DNA from: Acanthosoma haemorrhoidale
Taxonomy: Eukaryota > Arthropoda > Insecta > Hemiptera > Acanthosomatidae
NCBI GenBank assembly: GCA_930367205.1
Contig: OV884012.1
Coordinates: 35,789,520-35,853,519 of the forward strand
Direction of reading: 5' to 3'
Length of the DNA stretch: 64,000 nucleotides
The notes under the pieces: model-generated
Seen by the model: only the letters and a program-made list of their open reading frames with translations
What the model was told of the DNA's origin: nothing
Database searches by the model: none
Shown here: piece by piece, positions 36,656 to 47,457 of the stretch
Layout: every line of letters starts with the position of its first letter
How positions within the stretch are numbered: position 1 is the first letter of the stretch
Position numbers and translations under genes: made by a program

Positions 36656-37965
36656 TTGAGGCCAAATATCCTCAATCAGTGTCTCACCGAGCCAGACTCC
36701 GTCCTAGGGCTCCATCCAGAAGCTAGTCAGAGATCCGTTCCTGGGGATCGTCCCCAAAACCATTAAGAAGGAGTTGCCTCCCACTATTCCATATAACCAT
36801 TCCTCCTTGACCCATATTACTCTACTATGGCATGTGCCCTGATTCTTTGATCCCTTCCAACATAAAGGGTTATAGCTTCTTTCAAGCTACGAGACTTAAG
36901 CACCTCTCTCGATGCCACCCTTCTGCCGATATATATTACACCTGTCTCTTACCTTTGTGCTTAGACGGACCATCTATGTTAGCAATATTTTAAAGTAATG
37001 ATATTCTCTTCTCCTCTTAGTCCTCTTAGACTCCACCAAGGCTTTCGGGACGATCGATCATTGCATCCATTTGTAAAAACTAGAAAAAAGGTTCTTCTCC
37101 AATGGCTATGCGATGGCTCTAGACCATTATTTCGTAGTATACTAAGCCACCCTAATTCCCAAAAAGCTTTTTTCTGGCCCACTCTCCATGTCCAAACGAG
37201 TTGATGACACCCAAATGGGCATCTCCTTATATTCCTCAGATCTACTCAGATAAGCTGTTTCCCTTAAAATCCTGTAAAACCTGAAGTGAATTAAAACCCT
37301 ACAAAATCAATTATCATTAGGTCTAAACATACATCTAATCCCTCATGAACGTACCTACATTGAGTCAACTTCTATACAATATTCGTCATGTGTCAAAATC
37401 TCGGCCTGGAATGAACAACAATCACAAAACATTCCGTATTCATCATAAAACTCACTAATCAACCAAACCCATTACCCCCCCTCCACAACTAAACGCGAAA
37501 ACTTCTTGTTTCCTCCCTTGTCCTTTCCCGTATTGACTACTATTGCCCTATGAACTTATTCCTCCTATTTTCCTTTGAGAGTCAGCGATTCACTATTCTA
37601 AGCCAGACAGGCTATGTCTCTTGACTAGACGGCATTACTTCCTTCTCGGAATCTTCCTCTGTCAAACCTTACCCACCAAATTCCCATTAGGTGTTCATAT
37701 ATAACCTCCTAAAAATTCAATTCTCTCTACATTCCCGCAAAATAAAATCTCGCTAATCCAGGCTAACACAGATCCACATCTTTCGATCGCTCCTGTCCAT
37801 TCTTGCATCATTTGGTAGTCAGTAACCCCCCATCCAGCAAACATTCTTTTCCATTCTCCGTTTCCAAATCCCATCTTAACAATTCCTACTTTCCTCTCAT
37901 TCCTCCACTATCAAAGTTGAGGCTCATCATCCCAATGTCATCAAGACTTTTGCTACAATATGTGC
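36656..37965 (+). mobile_element. decayed CR1/L2-like LINE
   Basis: The reverse transcriptase can be read only in pieces across frames. An LLDSTKAFGTIDH segment (37015-37060) corresponds to RT motif A (LDFSKAFDTIDH in relatives). DDTQMGISLYSSDL (37203-37245) corresponds to the ADDTQLY block with its catalytic aspartates. KLLVSSLVLSRIDYY (37500-37550) is the C-terminal LVSSLVLSRIDYC block typical of CR1/L2. The order and spacing are right. Many frameshifts and stops show it is ancient. Confidence 0.7.
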
Positions 37966-38771
37966 ATGGATTTGTTTATTAACCATAAATTAATCATTTT
38001 TTATTGTTTATTTTATTTTATACTTACAAAATATGTAAAACTTAGTATAACCACAAGTATACCCATAGGCTCCACTGTTCTCCTTTATAATTGACATTTT
38101 TGTTATTCTTGGGGTACTTATGTCCCGGAATAAACGGTTTTTTTTTTTTCATTTCATTAATAACACTAATACAGAAGTAGTTGTGTTTCCAAGGGCGGCG
38201 TTAGAATGATTTTTTTAACAGGTTTCCTTGATAGTGTCATCTCCGTCCTTAATTATTAACACCTTTGTTAAAAATGTATCAAGAACATCAGATTATGTGT
38301 TATTTACCGCAAAATATTACTGGGAAGCCAAAAACAAAACTCTATATAAAACATCGACCACAAACAATTTAGCTAATTGTCTTATGGATATTGCGTATTT
38401 TGTATTGGTTTATACCAGGTAAAATCCATAGCTGAGAAATAGCAGAAAGGTCAGAAATTCAATCATAATTCATTGTACAATTCCACTCCCGGAGAAAATA
38501 GAGTTTACCCCCGTGAGGAAAAATGCACAACTACTTTTAATAAGGAAGTAGCGAATCCGATCAAATTTGAGAACTGCCTAGCACTAATCATCGTAGAGCT
38601 ACAAAATAGGTGGCTTTTATAAACGGTAACAAACCCAGGAGGCTTAATTTCTACCAGGGATCTACTGCAATTGTAATTTATAGTTAGATGAACACTCGAT
38701 TATGTCCCTTTTAATATAGTTTGTTTTGTATTTATCCTAGAAACTAAATTGGATAAAAAAATCAATAAGAT
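37966..38771. other. no recognisable feature
   Basis: AT-rich sequence between the LINE relic and the next solo LTR. Only short frames. Confidence 0.5.
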
Positions 38772-39581
38772 TGTCGGGGGCGTCACTAGGGGAGTGCCTA
38801 ATCACTCTAGCACTGGTGACAAGTGCGGATTGTTGTAGTTTATAACATGAACCATGTTCCATGTCGGCGTTAATATCTGACTCCATTTTATTGATAGGGA
38901 TGTGTCCCGACAATGCACTATGTTCAGAAGAAGAGGTTCAGAGGTTCATAAAGAATAAGACCAGTTTTCAGAGTTCGGGCGGGAGATTGGCAGCGTAATA
39001 GTACAAGTCGTCAGAGGGTCTGCTAGAGGCTGTGAGACAAGGTGCCGGCGCAGAGGTGTGGCAGAGAGAGTGTAGACCAGTGGAAGGCTGAATGGACTTA
39101 CTCCCAAGGCCCCGGGGCCCTGGCGTATCGCGACCGAGTGATAGCGGCTGTCTAGATGAGGAGACTGGGAAAGAGTGTCTCTACAGGGCGAAACTTCCTG
39201 ATTTAAATACTGTTCCCCCTTCCTAGTGAAAGGTGGAGACGGCTGAACGGAGTATGTTTTATGATGCCCAGGTGGCCAATACCCCTTAAGTTTATGACTG
39301 TTGGCCTAAAAGGGTGTGTTTTATAGCTGCTAGGGACTCACCTACTTAGGTTTTATGACCGCTTAGAGGCGACCCTAGGTCTGCCGGGTTAGGTTTTATG
39401 ACAGTCAGGTGGCTTACCCTCTCAGGTTTTATTGCTGGACCTTCGACCCTCTGTTACTTGTTTTATGACTGCCGATATCTCCATGATTTTTTACCAGAAA
39501 AGCATGTTTTACTTCTAATTACAATACATTAGTTGCACCAGAGTATAGGGTGATTTACATATATGGTTGGCGCTCGCTACA
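38772..39581 (+). mobile_element. solo LTR, TGTCGGGGG family, copy 3
   Basis: An 810-bp element with both ends, TGTCGGGGGCGTCAC to GGCGCTCGCTACA. It is flanked by AAGAT (38767-38771) and CAGAT (39582-39586), consistent with a 5-bp duplication with one change. Inside is a GC palindrome around GGCCCCGGGGCC (39108-39119). Degenerate repeats with GGTTTTATGAC and GCCAGGTGG follow in the 3' half. Confidence 0.88.
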
Positions 39582-40945
39582 CAGATTATCAACCAAAGAA
39601 AGAAAAAAATATATTGCAATGGACGGGGTTCGAACGCGTTTTATTTATTAATATAATTTTAAAATGTACTCTTCTTGTGAAATGTGTTCTAAGATAAAGC
39701 TAGCCGCATAAAATTGAAATGCGTTGCATTGATAATATTGACTAATCTCCGGAGCAGATACCTTTTAGTGTCGATAGTTCCATAGTAAATGACGCGTTGC
39801 CCACGATCTAATAAAAAACTCGTCTACTCGCCTAAGGTAATCAAAAGTGCTATTTATAGTAACAGTTTTTTACTATTCAAATGTTAGCGATCGACATGCC
39901 ATGATTTAGGGTATCGATTGAGTCGGCGTGTTCTCTTGTCCAAACAAAGACAATACAAATAAAACCTTAAAGTCTACTCGATGTCGTCCAACCATTCAGA
40001 AGGCACGAACGTTCGTTCAATAATGCAGCTTTCCTAAAAAATTCAAATGTTTTGCCCTATTGTTTTATATAATAAAACCCTTATATCGCTTGATGAACTA
40101 AACCGTAGCGTCTCCTGAGACTGCAGGTGATTTTTCATTGGGTTGGCCATTTCCAAATCATGAGGTCTTATATACCCATGTTCACCCTTTTCGATCATTT
40201 CCAGACCATTGTAGGTACAAAGGTTGGTGTCTTCGGTATTTCTCTTCCTGACTTCCGTAATTTCTTAGTATTACCTGGGTACTATCAACGGTCGCAGAAG
40301 GGTGAAATCAAGTCCAAAAAGTCCGGCATAGCATTTGGTTCCACCTTTTAACTATTATACTTCCTTTTCATGCTGCACATATCCCTAATATTTCTTAGGT
40401 ACAAGATCCTGTTCATTCCAACAATCCAGATTCTAGCTGAATCGTTCTTGCCCGTACTCGAAAATTCTACAGAACATGTGCATAATTGGTAGAGCTGTCC
40501 TTTTCCCGAGGTCTATTTTTAGCTCAAGATATTTGCCGTCTATTTTCCTGCTACCTAAGCTTCTATGTTGACATAATATCCACAAATTTAAAACATATTT
40601 ATCATTTTAATTTAGACTATTAAAACAAATTAATTAAATTTTTTCATGTAACGTAATGAAGACCTCTCCACGTCTAAACTGATGTTAATGTTACAATGTG
40701 AAAACGAAAATTTGTCACAATGCTTATTCTAAATTACAGGGGTGAATCCTCCCTCACCTTAATATATTTCAATTCACATATAACGGAGTATGTAAGAGGA
40801 TATCTGTCGTGGAGGAGGTAACTGTCGATAACGGACCTGCAGTCATCTTGAGCTCCGTCCAACTCACTTTTCTGGTGAGCTGTTTTCAATCTTCGTTTAT
40901 GAGTACATCCAGCCTTCATTTGAAAACTTGCTTATTAGACATTTT
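39582..40945. other. no recognisable feature
   Basis: AT-rich DNA. The 74-codon frame at 40127-40351 shows no motif. Confidence 0.45.
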
Positions 40946-41245
40946 CCATAAATATCACCACCGTCAAAAACCTAAGGATTGCAGCCAATGACCAAGCCCT
41001 TTCCTGGCACCAATATATCTCTCAAATTTCCCGTCGGTCAATGGGTACCCTTAAAATATTCCATCTCATCTCCTGCTGCCCGAGACTGCACGTCAACTCC
41101 TTGTATCCTCCGTCATTTTCCCTTACATTATCTATTATTTGTTTTTTTACAAAATCGGGTTGTTTATGGTTCTTCACATATTATGTTTTTTTTTTAATGT
41201 TTCTCAAGCACGTTTATTTATATTCCTGGTGGATGACCGAATAAG
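40946..41245 (+). mobile_element. decayed LINE reverse transcriptase fragment
   Basis: Reading across frames gives KNLRIAANDQALSWHQYISQ, which resembles the LGV.ID..LSW..HI block after the RT palm. It is followed by a LLVSSVIFPYIIYYL-like segment (41090-41140), comparable to the QLVSSLIFPHIDYC block. This is the thumb region of a LINE, probably CR1-like. It is short and full of stops. Confidence 0.45.
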
Positions 41246-41575
41246 TACTTCTTTATCTATCCGCGACGGTATGATGTGAACGTGAAATTGGGCTAAATCA
41301 TCGATCCCCATCAAATTATTTTTTTATTAACTTCCACAGTAATGTAAATATTAAAAGGGCTGAATGTGTTTTGTCGCTTCGGAGCGTGGGCTCTACAGTA
41401 TCTAGGTGAGTAGTGGTCAATGTTTAATTAATTTAACCATTACTTTTACAGCTCTGTAGCTTAGACCCCCTCCCAATTAAATAGCCTAATATTTTACTGA
41501 AGTATGTGTGAGGAAGTACTTATGGATGCCAGATAACTTAATAAACACTAACGGCATAAGAGTACTGAAATGCAA

Positions 41576-42200
41576 TGTCGGGTCGTCACCAGGGAGGTGC
41601 CTGATCACCCTAGCCCTGTGACAAGTGCGGATTGTTCGAGTTAATAATCTGGACAATCGTTCCAGGACGGCGTTAATACCTAACTCCATTTATGATAGGT
41701 ATGTGCCCCGACAATGCACTATGTTCAAGAGAAGAGGTACAGAGGTTTCATAAATAATAAGTCAAGTTTTCAGAGTTCGAGCGGAAACGAAGCAGCGTCA
41801 CGGGTACAGGTCGCCAGAGTCTGCCAGGAGACTGGTTTACAGGGCCAGAAGCCCTGGGTTAAATATCGTTTCTACTTCCTGCCGGGAGGCTGCGAGGGTC
41901 TAATTCGGCGGTGGTTCCCGCGCACACCTGTCACGAGGCGCGTGACCGGTAGAGAGGCCTAAAAGGGTCGCTAATTTTATGGCTGTTTATGGCTGCCAGG
42001 TGGTGACCCTTTCATGTTAATGACTGTTTATGACTGCCAGCCGGCGACCCTTTCCCGTTTATGACTGTTTGGCTTCCGCGTTTTATTGCTTAAAACTTTT
42101 ACAATGATTTACATTTAATTATAATACATTCAGTTCCTGTTATTTACTTTTGCTTACAATATATATGCACTAGAGTATGGGTGATTTAGCGGTCGCTACA
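41576..42200 (+). mobile_element. solo LTR, TGTCGGGGG family, copy 4 (short variant, perfect target duplication)
   Basis: This 625-bp member runs from TGTCGGGTCGTCACC to GGTCGCTACA. It has an exact 5-bp duplication, TGCAA, at 41571-41575 and 42201-42205. That fixes the family's boundaries and its 5-bp target size. It is shorter than copy 1 through internal deletions and has its own tandem array (41979-42070). Confidence 0.93.
41979..42070 (+). repeat. 41-bp tandem repeat inside the solo LTR
   Basis: Two full units (41979-42019 and 42020-42060) and a 10-base start of a third. Each begins ATGRCTGTTTATGRCTGCCAG and contains GGYGACCCTTTC. Related but degenerate units occur at the same place in the other copies of this LTR. 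Confidence 0.85.
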
Positions 42201-43278
42201 TGCAATTAAGTATGTGAAGTAGCAATAAGCATAATTATTTTTTGTTATCTCCTCTCAATATTATTCTATTTATATTCTAACCAAAATTCACTCCTGGTTT
42301 GAGAATATACATGGATTTTTTTATAAAATACGTCGTTTATTTAAGTAAAACGATCTGTGTATTCCTTTTTTAGTAGGTAAGCATGAATTACAAAGGACCC
42401 ACCTTGGCTGATAAATCTTAGTGAAATAGAACAGTTCGTGAATTTGATGAATAAATTTGATTTCCTTAATTAAAAATTTTTTAAACAATCGCTGCAAATA
42501 ATGTTTGAATTAATGAAATACTCAAGAAGGTTTTGCGATATTTTTCTACAGTCTTACTAATATAGCTGATACGTTGCTAAATAGCTGAAAGTACCCGAAT
42601 GACATTTTTACATAGTTGATATGTAAGGTAAATTAACAGTGAGGAAAATAGTGCGATTTCTTCTTTACCCTATACTTCAACTCAAGTACCCAGCCTTCAA
42701 CTACTTAAAGACTATATGCTCCCCATCCTAAGAAGGACATTTAATCTTAGCAAAACCAATATTTCACAGTAATGGTTGTAATTCCCAACCACTGAGATCA
42801 ATTATCAATAACAAATGGCTGTAGGTACCTACGGCTTTCTTCCTTTCTTGAGAACTAATAGCCTCAAGATTAAATTAAATTATGAAAAGTAGCCTATGTC
42901 CGATTTCCATATTAGAAATAAATCCTCAAGAGTGGGTGTTAAATTATGATAATATATTTAAGAGATTTTGTTCTGTGCTACGTGCCGTGGGTAGACACTG
43001 ACAGCTGCTCCCCAAATCCGCTGCTCAAAACCTCTTGCTCTTGCATGGAGGAATGATTACCAATAATGTCTTTGCTGGAAATTCAGTTGCGAAAACATTG
43101 TAGAAACGATACAATTCAGTTACTTGCCAAGCCCAATGTTAGAGGCTCTGGTTTCGAACTGACGCAGAGTAATTATCTTTCATATGCATCGTTGTCATAG
43201 AAATTATTCATCCTATCTGATATGTTTAAGGTTTAGTCCATTCTCCAAATCTCGATTATAAATAACTGTAATTAAAAA
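42201..43278. other. no recognisable feature
   Basis: AT-rich DNA. Nothing supported beyond the TGCAA duplication at its left edge. Confidence 0.5.
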
Positions 43279-43410
43279 AAAAATTAAAGGGCGCAAAATT
43301 CGGTTCGTGAGCTGGTGATTTGTCTAAAAGGCACATAAAAGAAAAATTAAAGGGCGCAAAAGTCGGTTCGTGAGCTGGTGATTTGTCTAATAAATCAAGG
43401 CACATAAAAG
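43279..43410. repeat. two-copy tandem duplication
   Basis: A 63-base unit (43279-43341) is followed immediately by a 69-base unit (43342-43410). They share AAATTAAAGGGCGCAAAA, CGGTTCGTGAGCTGGTGATT and GGCACATAAAAG. The second has TAAATC inserted. Identity is high, so the event is recent. Confidence 0.92.
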
Positions 43411-44436
43411 AAAAATTTACTCTATAACATAGTTTTGGGAGCCAATAGTAGAAATCACATATTAAACAATGTATTTGGTAAATTTGCATATTAATATTTA
43501 AGTAATTTTTTGTAACAATTTTCAGTGACTAAGGAGGGTGAAAAAATAAACTCCCATCATTAACCACTTATGTGGCTATCAGCATTACCCCTTCAATTTC
43601 TGCATCCTTCATTTCGTCTAAAATATATTTAAGAAATACAATTCGATTTATAATAGATGCAAAAAAATTATAATAAGAAAAAAAATCTTTGATATAATAA
43701 AAAATAAAATACCAGTTTACTGTTCAACCGATCGTTTAGTTAAAATATCCCAGTATTATTCTCATTCCCTCTAGATTCACCTCTCAAATGTCTTCCGTTT
43801 TCATATTGTCGCTTATAAACAATTGAGTGGCATTCAAGTCACTCCTTACCTCTCTCTATATGAGCTATGTGCATTAGTGTCCGATAGTGACTTAATATAT
43901 ATTCGTTGTACCTCTTGAATAAAAAAGGAGGTTGTGACAGTTGAAAATTTAAATTTTCAAAAACCTAACAAAAACCTTTGCTAAATTGTTAGTTATCATT
44001 TATACAAGAAATCAAAATAGACATTTCTGTATAATTTTTTTTAAAATAAATGTTTTGAACATTTATTGGTTTTTCCTTCATATTTATAGACCGGTATTAA
44101 TGAAAACGTTACATGTTAACTAAAAATGAATTGAAAGTCGAAATAATTTTATTAAGAAGTAAATATTTGAATTTTTTTAAGGGCTCTACTTTTTTTGTGG
44201 GGCAGAGTTGATTAAATTGTTATCTGGTTCTTAGCTGGTTGGATAATAAATATCTTAGTCTATTATACATTTCCCCCTCCTCTTACTTTCTTCTTGTGTG
44301 TGTTTAATTCTTGGACTACCGAAACTCTTCATAAATCTCATCAAACTCCACAGAAAGTGACATAATTCTGAAGAAAAGAATATATGCATAGCATTAACTT
44401 AGGATCCTACTTCCCTAGCTGCTTGTTTCCTTGCTT
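43411..44436. other. unannotated stretch with one end of a dispersed repeat
   Basis: AT-rich. A block at 44182-44236 (GCTCTACTTTTTTTGTGGGG...ATCTGGTTCTTAGCT) recurs at 45790-45850, just before the LINE fragment at 45862. No gene is seen. Confidence 0.5.
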
Positions 44437-44745
44437 TTATTTTATTTTATTAAACCCCCCCCCCACCCCTCGAAATATCTCTAGTGGTGACTGAATATAT
44501 CCCCTTGTAACAACTTCCACCGCTGAAGATGTCCTTGAGGTCGTCCTCGGAAGCTGCAGAAGAGCCAAGAAGTGGTTACTAGGGGCAGGGGTTAGGTCAG
44601 GAGGGGGTGGAATAGAGACGCTGGTGGGCGGATGGTTAAGGCCGACCATCAAATATGCAGCAAGGGTGACGACGGTGTTGCGTGGAAGGCCCTCCGCCAC
44701 CGATCGATACTCCTCAGGGACGCGACGAGCACGCTTATAGTCTTT
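44437..44745 (-). other. GC-richer open frame, unrecognised
   Basis: A minus-strand frame is open from about 44740, with an ATG-less RRVPEEYRSVAEGLPRN start and the first ATG at 44700 region, to 44437. It encodes a proline- and threonine-rich peptide (PPTSVSIPPPPDLTPAPSN). Local GC content is far above the surroundings. The downstream part runs into a 10-C tract (44455-44464 on the plus strand). It may be an exon or a fragment of an element protein; no family is recognised. Confidence 0.25.
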
Positions 44746-45373
44746 TTATAGTGTAAAGTTTGGGGACCCGTCAATTAACCGTTGTCTCGAAAAAGATGAT
44801 CGAACGTTATTAAGTTTGGTGCTAAAAAATATTAATACGGATATATCTATCAACCATATAACGCTAATAATCTCTAATAACTAATCCTAAATAATCTCTT
44901 GGATCAGTAATCAAAATGAGACGAGATTTTCTACTGGGAATAGATGTATTTCTGATTTATCCAGGGCTTTCAGAAATCAGCTAATTTCTCAAAGATCATC
45001 ATCTACAAGAGTCTCGTAAGATGGAGATTTATACTGTGAGATCATCGGCACTGACAGTAGCAGCAATCTTAACTGTTAAGAAACTTCATAAAAGAATACA
45101 ACCGGTGCTTGGGAATGGTCAGCACGAAATACTAACTATGAATTCAAAGATCTTTACAATGAGCCAGATCTGATTACGATAATCAAGACAAAGAAAAAGG
45201 ATTCACCAGCAACAGGAAAAAATAGTATTCCATAGTAAAATCAGAGAAATTTCAAATAAAAAATTACCATCAATATAAAATCTCCCACGCATCCGTGTCT
45301 ACATTTGTTCTGTCTTAATGTTTAGGTGAGGCAACAGCACTTTAAAAAGCCCTCCGAAACCTTCAAAAACATA

Positions 45374-45379
<6 letters not shown>

Positions 45380-45411
<32 letters not shown>
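45380..45411. repeat. T32 homopolymer
   Basis: Thirty-two consecutive T. It could be the poly(A) tail of a minus-strand retrotransposed sequence starting at 45412, but that sequence is not recognised. Length is probably unstable and assembly-dependent. Confidence 0.8.
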
Positions 45412-45861
45412 CGAAGCTCTCTTGGTCGAAGTTTAGTATGTAGGAAAAATATAGCATATTTGGGATAAAAGGAACCTTGTATCAGGAGTACTTGCTTGAA
45501 GGTGGTGTGAGAGGAGTTAGGGATGTGGGAATCCTGGGTGGAGGTTGGTTGAGTCGGTGCAGTAGTGAGAGTCTACTACCATGCGATCGTTGTACCGGTC
45601 AACGCAACTAGATTATCTAAAACCGTCTTTATTTTCCAAAAGAAAATAGTATAATTTCTTAACCTACTAAATACAAATTATTTTTTTTCCATACTTGCTA
45701 AATAAATTATCAAATTAACCAGAATAACGTCCTCACTCACTGCGGCATTAGGGGCAATAAAAGAGCAAACTATGCCAACATCTTTGAAATGCTCTACTTT
45801 TTTTGCGGGGCAGTGTAGAGAATTAAATTGTAAGTATCTGGTTCTTAGCTATAGTGACATT

Positions 45862-46545
45862 TTCTTCTTTTTTTTTTTTTTTTTTTATAGCTTCTTTAAA
45901 ATTACAAAATGATTATTTCCATTATAGATTCACATTCGAATCTATTCACATATTAGTTTTATGTTTCCTGTAGCGTCGCTACATTATATACAAGGTGTAA
46001 TTTCGTATAAAAGTTATATAATTCAATACAACTATAATAATGATACACATTATACTTCACTTATTTTTAATACTATAAGCTAATAGGGGTGATGGGGCTC
46101 ACCTTTTTGATCAACCTTAAAACTAACTTACATACTAATTCTTAACCTAATTTTTCCCCAACAGTCTGTTTCCATCGACGCAGGAGGGGTAGTGGGGTCA
46201 TAGTGTTAAACACTGGATTTGTGAGGCGGATGATCTCACCCACCGACGGCACATCAAGCAACGGGTGCAGTTCGGCGTTCTTTAACCTCTCAGGAGAGGT
46301 ATAAAGGACCACTTTTCGCACTATCCCATTCTGGAAACGTTGGAGGCGTTTGGCTGTATTGTCAGTCAAGTGGGTAAATAGCTAGGCATCTTACAGCAGA
46401 GCTGGCCAGAGGACACATTTATTAAACATCAGTTTGAAAGATTGGGTGAAGTTAGCAAGTGCGAAAGCCGGTAAGACCTCTGTCGTACATTTCCTATTTG
46501 ACTACGAAATTGAGTATCGCGATATTCCTTTCCGTAGCCAATAAG
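45862..46545 (-). mobile_element. second LINE family, 3' fragment, copy 2
   Basis: A 19-T tail (45868-45886) begins this minus-strand insertion. The ORF end includes LTDNTAKRLQRFQNGI, YTSPERLKNAELHPLL and TNPVFNTM (46142-46369). A segment matching FIRRRHIKFFDSLQH in the sister copies is deleted. Similarity to the 60-kb copy continues to about 46545. The copy is 5'-truncated. Confidence 0.85.
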
Positions 46546-47425
46546 AACGAACAGACATCTATCAAACCAACAGTTCCACTGGACGAGGCGAACAAGACAA
46601 TTGAGATGCTGGCGGTGGAATAGGAAGAGCGATGGAACAGTTCACTTGTAATAAACTTCAAGAAATAGTGGAGATATAGTAGATGTGTTCCATTTCAGAA
46701 GTCAAATAGAAATTCCAAAGAAGGAGAAATTCATCGCAGTATACGATTGGGCCAGTGTGAGCTTTCACACGACTATCTACTCGGCAGCCTATTCTAGGCT
46801 TGTGATAACTAGCGCGACAATGTTTACCCATCAGTGAATCGAGTGAATTCTGGAGTGTCCCAAGTCTTTTCGTCAATAACCCTAAGGGGGAGTAATGGCA
46901 AAACAAATAAAAAAATAATCGAGACCAGCAAATCAGTTATTATTAGGGTATCAGCAGAAAATGAAGATAGGGCACGGTGAAAGGCGGTGCTCACTACAGT
47001 GCTATAGTGCTCACTACGGAGATCCTGGTCCGCGATGGCTAAACGCCAATAAACGCGACTGAGATGGCTTCGAAAGGGGAAGCCTGTCTTCTGTGTGCGA
47101 CAATTACTTGTATCCGAGGGGATGCTGATAAAGCAAAAGGAATGTGAAGGAACACTAACCAATATTCTCCCAGGGCTGAACTGAATTATGCATCTAAGAG
47201 TATCCAAAAAAAGTATATATCGAAAACGAATTATTTCTTGCAACTTTCAACAAACTGAACAAGGCTTTTAAATAGATTTCGTTGATATTATTATCGAGAA
47301 CTAATAATTAGGTGTTACTCATTTATGTTTTAGCAGACCAAGAAAATGAAGGGCGCATTACCCATAGCTAGAAGATATGATAGGTTAAAGAAACAGCATG
47401 AAGAAGAACCGACTCTGCTACTACG

Positions 47426-47457
<32 letters not shown>

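Noticed and set aside
39620..39645. GGGTTCGAAC suggesting a tRNA T-arm
   Set aside because: No acceptor stem or other arms around it; AT-rich flanks.
46824..47243. 139-codon open frame on the minus strand
   Set aside because: No conserved motif or splice context; composition does not stand out.
47418..47457. CRISPR-like short repeats
   Set aside because: It is a simple trinucleotide array with no spacers, in a eukaryotic sequence.
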